Positions 55,781 to 64,000 of a stretch of DNA of 64,000 bases are shown in pieces (positions within the stretch are counted from its first letter, which is position 1; each line of letters opens with the position of its first letter). A program made the translations under genes and the position numbers. The stretch is from Annona cherimola. Lineage: Eukaryota; Streptophyta; Magnoliopsida; Magnoliales; Annonaceae. Under the pieces are notes generated by a model that was not told the origin of the DNA, ran no database searches, and saw only the letters and a program-made list of their open reading frames with translations. The DNA is taken from positions 52,394,008 through 52,458,007 of the forward strand of contig CM059973.1 of the NCBI GenBank assembly GCA_030490835.1. The letters run 5' to 3'.

Positions 55781-57350
55781 TGATGAGGTATATTTTGGTT
55801 AGTCTATAAAATCATATGATTTTTCATGTAAAAAAAAAATAAAAATAAAAATAAAAAATAAAAAATAAAAAATAAAAAATAAAAAAAAGAAGAAGAAGAA
55901 GAAGATGAGCAATTGATGGATCAATTAGATAAGGACTTCACCTCCTTGGCACAATCAGAGGCATTTTTGTCTTTGACTCAACCGAATAAGGATAATTCTC
56001 TAAAGGCCCTTTTGAACAAAAAGAGTATAAAAGGGCCTAACCGGATGCTTATGATCGACTTGTGAAGGAAATGGTATCTTCTAATTCACGCCAGCATCGA
56101 CTAGACTCGGAAGCTCTGGACATAAGTAATCTGGGCAGGTTGTCTCTTTAAGCAATGGAATGGAATGTACCTCAAAACCCAGAGAGAAAAGGAATTCTTA
56201 AGGGAGCTTCTAATCAGAGAACAGTGTGCAAGATGGAAATCAGATTATCTATACAAGAGCCAATAAATCAGAGATCCAAAAAACTGTATTTTCTTTCGAG
56301 AAAAATATCCACAAGTGTTCCCACGTACCGAGAGTTTTTCAAACGAAAACCCTCGAATTACAGCTGCGACGTGCGTATTTCAAGATCTCGCTTTTGCTCA
56401 TCGTAAGTAACAGTTTTATGCAGTGTAGAAGACCAGACTACCGTTTTGCTTCCAGTAGAGAGTTTGAAGCCAAAAATACTCCAAAACCGGAGAAAATTGC
56501 ATAGGCGACTCAAATGCGACCGAAAAAAAAAAAAACAGCGCTGCTGCCCCTTTCTTGCCTCGAGAAGAGAGCCAAAAATCCGACCGCCCGTTCCCAAAAC
56601 AGGCAACAATGGCCTGATTTGCAACAGTTGAATGATCCGTGGGATTGCAGGGAATACAGAAGATGAACGAGACGAACGAAAGCTGCTGTCAGAGCATTTT
56701 TACGCTTTGAAAGGCGTGAAGGATATGTAGGCAGGGATTGTTAGCGATGGAAAGAGATCTAAGAAGAAGCAGCTTACGATGGAAGCAGGAATGAAATATA
56801 CATATATAAAGAGACAGAAGCACACACGGAAAAGAAGGATTGATTTCTTTCTTTCATTTTAAGGATTTCTTTCCATCTTTCGGAATTTTGTAATTGCATT
56901 GATAAATGTCGCCTCGTCTCCATGGAAATCTGCAGACTCGACCAGCCATTCCTTGCTTAAACGCAAGGAGCGGACGGCAGCCATGGAAGACGACTGAGAA
57001 GCAGAGGTCGGCTAGAGAGAACTCGGAGAAGGGGCGGGACGCCTTCGGCGGTGGGCCCCGCGTCCCTGGAGTCGTCAGAAGAAGGCTGGGAGAGGGTGGA
57101 GTGCGGCTGCTGGGTCTGCTGGTGCTTGCGGTGGTCTTGCACCGGATGGGTTTCCGTCAGAAACATGGATCCGCAGCAGCCCATTCTCCTCCGGCTCCGG
57201 CTCCGCCTCCGTCTGTCCATCTCAATGGCTTCTTGGCTCTCCATTTCTCTCCCAAATCCCTTCAAATCCCTGGAAGAAGAAGAGGAGGAAGAGAAGAAGC
57301 TAGCACTGCTTGTCTTGCCCGAATCATTTTTTTTTCCGGTGCAGATAAAG

Positions 57351-57521
57351 ATGGAGGCGGCGAGGACTGTCAAAAACGTTTCTCCTCACGAGTTCGTTAA
57401 GCACTACGCTGCTCATCTCAAGCGATGTGGAAAGATAGAGCTGCCAGATTGGACTGACATCGTGAAAACTGCGAGATTCAAAGAGCTTGCTCCATATGAC
57501 CCAGATCGGTATTACATCATG
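57351..57521 (+). pseudogene. RPS19: E6 3' LTR: RPS19 piece (second copy)
   Basis: Same as 40065-40235 with LKRCGK for LKRSGK. It ends at the same junction with the permease piece, showing that the fusion existed before this copy inserted. Confidence 0.87.
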
Positions 57522-58146
57522 GCAGCAGCATCGAAATGACAGTGGTGGCGATCACGAAGAGGGTCCACCACACCAGCCGGAATATGTTGAGCTTGTACGG
57601 CCGGGACATTGCCGGGATCGGGATGGAAATCTCCTTGGTGATGAATTCGCTCTCGGGCCATCGCTCCGCCGACCACTTCTCCACGAACGCGAACAGAGGC
57701 TGGCAGAAGACCTTGTAGGCGCCAACGAGGTGGGCGACGATGGCGGCGTTGGCGATGTCGAGCAGCCAGTAGGGGTCGTAGAGGCCGCGGCCGGTGAGGA
57801 GGTTGGCGGGGGCGGCATCGCCGAAGGCGGCGTAGCCCATGCAGCCACAGAGCATGTAGAAGATGGTGGTGATGGCGACGCTGAGGACAGTAGCTTTCTT
57901 CATGGTTTTTGCCTCTGACGGTGTCCTGCATCTCGATGAGGATGACGGAGTAGGAGTAGGCGAAGGCGATGTCGCCCAGCGCTTGGAAGCTCTGCCAGAT
58001 CTTCTGGGTCTTCGTCAGGACGCCCACGCTGATGCCGGTGAGGCTCCCTTTGAAAGCCTACCAGTTCTCTGCGACGTTGGCGATCCCCAGGCCTAGGCCG
58101 ATGGTAGAGTAGGTGAAGGACATGACGGCTATCAAACTCCGTGGAC
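57522..58146 (-). pseudogene. AAP: E6 3' LTR: amino acid permease piece (second copy)
   Basis: Same extent and same frameshift as 40236-40860. A few substitutions (AYKVFCQ for AYQVFCQ, FRLVWWT for FGLVWRT) have arisen since insertion or were inherited. Confidence 0.87.
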
Positions 58147-58855
58147 CGGAAGCCATGACCAACTTCACCACTCCTCCAGTCGATGCCTCGTCGGGGGTTA
58201 ATCAGACCACTATTTCCGGAGAGGACTCCTCCGACGAGTGCCAGAACCTCTCCTCGCCCACTTCCGTACTCCGTTTCTTCTCGCCGCCGGCTTCCGAAGA
58301 GGCGGACGAACAAAACCGGCACCAGTGATGAGAGTCGGTCTCAGCCGTCGAGTTTCGGCCCGATCGGGGCCTTCATTAACTGATGGCGGTCCCGTGTTGC
58401 CACTGACCCGCAGTTCCCTTTCAAGGTCCTGATGGATGAGCTCCGGCGTCATTGGCGGGGCTTATTCTCTTTCAGGGCAGCGAGCATTTGACTCCGGAAG
58501 AGAGACGCCGATTGACTTGGAGGACGGTTCATTGAATAATCCCGATTGGATTTCCGAGGGTAGGAGGAGGAGGAATGATTCTCTTCGCAAGAGAAGACGA
58601 ATACGCCGTTGCAGCTGCGACCAACTTCTACGACGAATCCTCCCACTCCATCTCAGTCGCGAATTTCTACGCAGACGACGGGGCAGCCGCTGTCGATTTC
58701 GCAGATAGTCGCCCAGCAGCTCGTCTGCCTCAAGATGGAGCCCGTCGTGGGCGACCGCAGCATGGATCACGTACCCGTCAAGAAGCCGCTGGTGTCGAGG
58801 CGAGTCCACCGGGACCAGCACCGTCCCTGCCATCGCGACGACTGTCGACGGAACG

Positions 58856-59157
58856 CTCAAGATACCGACGCAGTCGAAGCAGGAGACTCCGGCCATTGTC
58901 CGCATCAGCGATAAGCAGTGGTTTATCAGCACTGCCGGGACCTCGTCTTCTGTGGTGAGTCTGAAGAACGTCGTTTCCCAAATCAATCGGCTGATTGGCC
59001 GGCAATTCTCCGATCTAGAGCTCCAGCGCGATATCCAATCCATGCTGTTCAAGATCGTCGAAGGGCCGGATGGGTATCCGCTGGTCCAGGAGCAGTATCT
59101 CGGTAAAACGAAAATGTTCACCCCCACGCAGTTGCTTGGAATCGTCTTCAAGCGGCT
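58856..59157 (+). pseudogene. E6 3' LTR: Hsp110-like piece (second copy)
   Basis: Same as 41570-41871, with RLIGRQFSDLELQRD and TPTQLLG. It is followed by five rather than three GTTCCGCG copies and then the TATA box. Confidence 0.75.
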
Positions 59158-59302
59158 CCGCATACAGTTCCGCGGGAAAGCGGTTCCGCGTGAGTGCAGT
59201 TCCGCGGGAAAGCAGTTCCGCGTGAATCCGGTTCCGCGCAAGTGTAGCTTGGCGCCCAAGCAACGAAGTTCCGCGGAACCCATCCCAAGCCGGCAGAAAA
59301 TC

Positions 59303-59311
59303 TATAAATAG
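59303..59311 (+). promoter_or_regulatory. TATA box of E6 3' LTR
   Basis: TATAAATAG, copy of 41986-41994. From here, transcription could run outward into E4. Confidence 0.6.
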
Positions 59312-59559
59312 CCGCATTCGGCCCTTCATTCGGCACAGCGAGGGGGAGAGAACGGAGAACGGGGAACGAGAGCTCTCCCGCGCTGAAAAGAGAATGAGTC
59401 CTCCGTATATTTTTCTTTTCTCTTTCTTTTACAGAGAGCTCTCCCGCGCTGAAGAGAGAACGTGAGTTCTCCAGATTTTTATTTTTATTTTTTTTTTAGT
59501 TAAAAAAAAAAGAAAAAAAAAGGAGAGTTTCTTTCTTATATTATATATCTATATATACA

Positions 59560-60360
59560 TATATATTATTTTCAAAAAAAACTAATTTTCCCAACGTGGA
59601 TACTCCCCGACTGGCGGGTTGAATTGACACACGAGTTAAGTATATTTTCTCATTTGAAAATAAAATAAATATATATGTGTATATTATATATATAAATATA
59701 TATATATATATATTATTTTCAAAAATTACTTTTCCCAACGTGGATACTCCCCGACTGACGGGTTGAATTGACACACGGGTTAAGTATATTTTCTCATTTG
59801 AAAATAAAATAAATATATATATGTGTATATTATATATATAAATATATATATATATTATTTTCAAAAACTACTTTTCCCAACGTGGATACTCCCCGACTGG
59901 CGGGTTGAATTGACACACGGGTTAAGTATATTTTCTCATTTGAAAATAAAATAAATATATATATGTGTATATTATATATATAAATATATATATATTATTT
60001 TCAAAAACTACTTTTCCCAACGTGGATACTCCCCAACTGGCGGGTTGAATTGACATACGGGTTAAGTATATTTTCTCCTTTAAAAATATATATGTGTATA
60101 ATATATATATATATATACATATATATTATTTTCGAAAACTACTTTTCCCAACGTGGATACTCCCCGACTGGCGGGTTGAATTGACACACGGGTTAAGTAT
60201 ATTTTCTCCTTTTAAAAATAAAATAAAAAATATATATGTGTATATTATATATATATAAATATATACATATATATTATTTTCGAAAACTACTTTTCCCAAC
60301 GTGGATACTCCCCGACTGGCGGGTTGAATTGACACACGGGTTAAGTATATTTCCTCCTTT
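59560..60360 (+). repeat. E6 3' LTR: six tandem repeats of 130-150 bp
   Basis: Same unit as at 42230-43200; copies begin near 59585, 59731, 59871, 60010, 60141 and 60292. Confidence 0.87.
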
Positions 60361-60421
60361 AAAAATAAAAATAAATGTATGTGTATTTTCTATAAAAATA
60401 TATCAAAATACACATATATAT

Positions 60422-60825
60422 TCAAAGGCATCCAAAACCCTCCAAAAAGCCCGTGATGGCCCAAAAATCTCCAAAAAGCCCAAGATTGCTCAAAACTTTT
60501 CAAAAAGCCCATGATGGCCCAAAACACTCCAAAAAGCCCAAGATGGCCCAAAACTCTCCAAAAAGCCCATGATGGCCCAAAAATCTCCAAAAAGCCCAAG
60601 ATGGCTCAAAACTTTCCAAAAAGCCCAAGATGGCTCAAAACTTTCCAAAAAGCCCAAGATGTCCCAAAAATCTTCAAAAAGCCCAAGATGGCTCAAAACT
60701 TTTCAAAAAGCCCATGATGGCCCAAAAATCTCCAAAAAGCCCAAGATGGCTCAAAACTTTTCAAAAAGCCCATGATGGCCCAAAACTCTCCAAAAAGCCC
60801 AAGATGGCCCAAACTCTTGTCAACA
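60422..60825 (+). repeat. E6 3' LTR: 29-bp minisatellite
   Basis: About 13-14 units of the AAAAAGCCCAAGATGGC type. Apparent short proteins here (KPKMAQNFSKSP and similar) are an effect of the repeat. Confidence 0.88.
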
Positions 60826-61636
60826 AGCCCAGTTGGGCCCAAACCTTTTTAATTGGTCAAAAATGACCCAAACATACTTTTAAAATTCGGTTGAATCCAT
60901 TTCTTGGTAAAACCACCCAATTGTTCAATCCAGAGGCTGAATGCGGGAGACGCTGGTTTCTTATATAAATACAGAAGCTGAAAGCGGGACACGCTGGTCT
61001 GCTGTGTAAATCCAGAAGCTAAGAGCGCACTTAGTTTGCTGTGTAAGGTCACTAGTGTAGCCGACGGGCCCCTCACTAGTTCCCAAAACCGAGTCATCGC
61101 TGGTCGACGGGCTAAGCGTAAACTCATATTCAAGTCATGGCGCGTGGCGTCATGAACCTCACATTTAAGACATGACGCGTGGCGTCATGTACCTCATATT
61201 CAAGTCATGGCGCGTGGCGTCATGAATCTCACATTTAAGGCATGGCGCGTGGCGTCATGAACCTCACATTCGAGTCACGGCGCGGGGCGAAGTGTACTCA
61301 TTTATCTTTATATTTTTGTTAGACACGATTTTTCGTGCACTTGTAAAGACGTAGAAGGATCTCCTACGCACTTCATTATTATTAAGCATTTTTTTATGGA
61401 CCATTGTATTCAGCTCTTTTAATCAAGGGTTTTCTCGTTGGAGATGTAAAATCAGAATGTGGAACACAATGCAAAATATTTCTGTGATATACTTTTCGGA
61501 CTCGGTTAAAGAATTGGATGCTTTAAAATTTTGCTGGGGAATTAATTAAGCATTTATTCTCAAAGCCGCAGGGAAAACAATTTTACATTCAACCAAGAAA
61601 GAATGATATATTTTTATTTCTCACGAGGCCGGAACA

Positions 61637-62746
61637 ACCTCATCATCACAAAACGCCGATGAAATCGACTTACTTACAAAACGATTTAGAAAATTTGTAA
61701 GGAAAGGAAAAAATTTAGAAACTTTAAAGAAAGAAATTCTAAAAAGAAAGAAACAAAAAAATGTTACCGGTGTGGCGGTTCGGGGCTTATGCAAGCCCAA
61801 TGCTCAACGCCTGAAGAGACTAAAGCTAAGGAGCAAAGAAAAGATCGAGGCGACAACAGAAAATTTCAAAGAAATAGAGGAAGAGGCATGTACGTAAACG
61901 AAGAAGAATAAATGACATGCAGCTCTTCAAGTGAAGAATGTGAAGCGGATTGTGCAAGAATTTGTTGCATGGAAAATTCCGACATGTCTTGCAGCAACGG
62001 AAATCTTAGAGGATCAAGCTACTTCAACAAACTGCACAAGTAGTCAAGAGGTAACCTCCAAAGAAAAATCTTTTTCAATTTTCTCTTCTGCAAATGAATG
62101 CATCAAATGTGCTAAATTAGAAGAACTTCAACAAGCCTATGATTCATTATATGAGGAAATAAAGAAATTAGGAAACAAGTTTACAACAAAGAAAAGAAAA
62201 TGCGATGCAGTAATAATTGTAAACAGTAAACTTGTTGAAAAGATTGATCAATTGAAAAATGAAAGGAATACCTTAATAAATGAGTTAAAAAAACTCAAAA
62301 ATGAAAATGAATCATTAAATGAATCGCTTGCTAAGTTTTCTAATCCTGGAGAAAGTGTCAAAATGTTCTTAAAAATGACCACCCAAAGTTGTAAAAAAGG
62401 ACTTGGGTATACCACATTTGAGCAAGGGAATTCTAATGCTCCAAGGAACAAAGCCAAACCCATTCATGTTAAACCTAAGATAAATCATGTGGTTTGGACC
62501 AAAAGACCAATCGGGGAACCAATTACAAAATAGCTTCCCACTCCTAGACTCCCGGGAGCTTATAATTTTTGCAACAAGTTGGGACACAAGGTTTATCAAT
62601 GCAAATTGAGAAAATTATAAAACCTTGGTGCAAAATTGGTTTGGATGCCCAAAAGCATTGGATTTATGGCTTCAAAAGACGATCAATGTAGATTCCAATG
62701 GATAACTAACCCAAATGGACCCATAAAATGGGTACCAAAAAGATGA
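61637..62746 (+). pseudogene. E4: gag, second part, broken
   Basis: Resumes after E6: SQNADEIDLLTKRFRKFVRK, then a frame change, then a zinc knuckle CYRCGGSGLMQAQC whose His is changed to Leu, so metal binding is doubtful. Further stops and shifts near 61910-62030. An open stretch 61931-62533 holds the coiled-coil part (LEELQQAYDSLYEEIKKL, LNESLAKFSNPGESVKMF). A second knuckle (NFCNKLGHKVYQC) follows after a TAG at 62531, and the gag end KWVPKR with TGA at 62744-62746. Confidence 0.9.
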
Positions 62747-62771
62747 GCTCCACTTGACTTGATTTTTGCAG
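62732..62771 (+). promoter_or_regulatory. E4: gag-pol junction, splice-like 40-nt tract
   Basis: GTACCAA to TTGATTTTTGCAG, containing the gag stop. Removing it joins gag ..KW to pol VCLRAKANN in frame, as in E1 and E2. Confidence 0.4.
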
Positions 62772-64000
62772 GTTTGTCTTAGAGCTAAGGCCAATAACAT
62801 ATGGTTTATGGATGGTGGCTGCTCAAGACACATGACAGGAGAAAAAGGACTGTTCCATAAGATCAACTCGTGCAACGAAGGAACAGTTGCTTTTGAAAAT
62901 AATGAAAAAGGTAAAATAAAAGGTAAAGAAAATGTTTATGGTATTTCAAATGCATGTATTGAGGATGTACTATTTGTTGAAGGACTCAAACACAATCTAA
63001 TGAGTATTAGCCAATTATGTGACAAAGGATATAAAGTTGTATTTGAATCCTCTATATGCAATGTTTTTTATGATGAACACATAGTATTTAGTGGCAAAAG
63101 ACATGGAAATGTATATTTGGTTTGCCTAGATTAACTTGAGGAAAAATGTCTAATAGCCATAGAAAATGATCCATGGATATGGCATACAAGGCTTGGACAT
63201 ATAAATATGTCAAATATTAAAACCTTGTGGAAAAAGAATCTAATATAAGGGTTACCAAAGCTTAAATATGACAAGGATAAGATTTGCAAAGTTTGTCAAT
63301 TATCTAAACAACCCAAAATGCCATTTTCTACCAAAAAGGAAATTTCAATGACTAGACCACTTGAATTGTTGCATATGGATCTTTATGGACCATCTGACAT
63401 TTTAACTCTTGGTGGGAAAAAGTACGTGTATGTAATTGTTGATGATTTTTTAAGATTTACTTGGATTATACTCTTAGCTAGCAAAGATGAAACATTTTCT
63501 ATGTTTGTCACATTTTCAAATTTGGTGCAAAATGAAAAATGAAGTTCAATTATTTCCATTAGAAGTGATCATGGTGGTGAATTTGAAAATAAGCGATTCA
63601 TAGAATTTTACAATGAAAAAGAAATTCACCATACATTTCCTGCACCAAGAACTCCTCAACAAAATGGAGTTGTTGAAAGGAAAAATCGGACAATACAAGA
63701 AATGGCTAGAACTATGCTAAATGAGAGTAAGTTGTCCAAAAGATTTTGGGGTGAAGCTGTTAGTACAGCTGGTCATGTATTAAATCGAGTTACCATCAGA
63801 GCAATATTAAAAAAGACCCATATGAACTATGGAAAGGCAGAAAACAAAACATATAATATTTTCATACTTTTGGATGTACTTGTTATGAGTTAAATAATGG
63901 AAAAATAAATTTGAGAAAATTAGATGCCAAAAGTGATGAAGCTATCTTCCTTGGTTATTCATCAAATAGAAAAACATATAGAATTTTCAACAAAAGAAAT
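62772..64000 (+). pseudogene. E4: copia pol, 5' part (protease and integrase), broken and cut by window edge
   Basis: Follows E1/E2 pol: [12 protein letters not shown] (protease motif DGG instead of DSG), WHTRLGHINMSN and [11 protein letters not shown] (GAG-pre-integrase), [27 protein letters not shown] and [18 protein letters not shown] (integrase D, D, E). Stops at 63132-63134, about 63246 and about 63540, and frameshifts near 63820. E4 is the oldest and most decayed Sirevirus here, in line with being the host of the nest. Reverse transcriptase and the 3' LTR lie beyond 64000. Confidence 0.92.

Larger units (their letters stand above)
38493..61636 (+). mobile_element. E6: complete 23.1-kb Ogre/Tat-type Ty3/gypsy retrotransposon
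   Basis: Full structure: 5' LTR 38493-44646, primer site 44649, gag-protease frame 44761-49869, pol 49899-54020, captured AGO4-like sequence about 54230-55700, polypurine tract 55770-55780, 3' LTR 55781-61636. Tat/Ogre identity rests on very large size, gag-protease and pol in different frames, reverse transcriptase with YVDD, a second RNase H after the first, and the integrase GPY/F end. The LTRs are nearly identical outside tandem repeats, so the insertion is young. Pol has two nonsense codons, so it is probably not self-sufficient. Confidence 0.93.
55781..61636 (+). mobile_element. E6: 3' LTR (5856 bp)
   Basis: Near-identical to 38493-44646 in unique sequence. It differs by having six rather than seven large tandem repeats, a shorter minisatellite, and an extra 32-bp GTTCCGCG unit near 59180. 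It ends GGAACA, followed by ACCTC (61637-61641). The unrecognised GC-rich parts of the LTR (56890-57350 and 58147-58855) have no gene I can name. Confidence 0.93.

Overview
This is plant nuclear DNA: 64 kb of long terminal repeat (LTR) retrotransposons nested inside one another, with no free-standing host gene, tRNA or rRNA seen. The element lineages are plant-specific: Sirevirus-type Ty1/copia, Tekay/Del-type Ty3/gypsy and Ogre/Tat-type Ty3/gypsy. The recognisable host-gene pieces (RPS19, amino acid permease, Hsp110-like, AGO4-like, DNA glycosylase) are also plant-like. I cannot name the species. The GC-rich codons of some captured pieces would suit a monocot or magnoliid, but that is only a hint.

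Nest order, oldest host outward, with 5-bp target-site duplications (TSDs) read directly. E5 is a Tekay-type gypsy element on the minus strand (1-1883). It is interrupted at 1884 by E4, a Sirevirus on the plus strand that runs off the right edge. E4's 5' LTR was hit by E3, a gypsy element on the minus strand with LTRs of about 5.1 kb and an almost empty interior (3490-37699, TSD CCTCC). E3's interior was hit by E2, a Sirevirus on the minus strand (LTRs 12827-14488 and 26945-28606, 1662 bp each, TSD CCAAG). E2's third open reading frame was hit by E1, a Sirevirus on the minus strand (LTRs 9484-11054 and 19747-21317, 1571 bp each, TSD CCCTC). E3's 5' LTR also holds E7, a 2357-bp solo LTR (33083-35439, TSD ATATT). 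E4's gag was separately hit by E6, a 23.1-kb Ogre/Tat-like giant on the plus strand (38493-61636, LTRs of about 6 kb, TSD ACCTC).

The parts of E1, E2 and E3 look scrambled because 7627-16364 (8.7 kb) is inverted. Flipping it back restores, at once, one E3 LTR, the E1 pol gene and the order of E2. The breakpoints lie inside the E3 3' LTR and the E1 pol gene.

The most unusual content is in E6. Its single 1702-codon gag-protease frame has three gag-like capsid modules. Its LTRs carry pieces of host RPS19, an amino acid permease and an Hsp110-type gene upstream of the LTR TATA box. Between pol and the 3' LTR it carries an intronless mosaic of an AGO4-clade Argonaute, a protein of the RNA-directed DNA methylation pathway that silences such elements. 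E7 independently carries a piece of an AlkA-type DNA glycosylase gene. E2 keeps an uninterrupted 1034-codon pol and an extra ORF after pol. The other element genes are broken, mostly by single nonsense codons and 1-base frameshifts.
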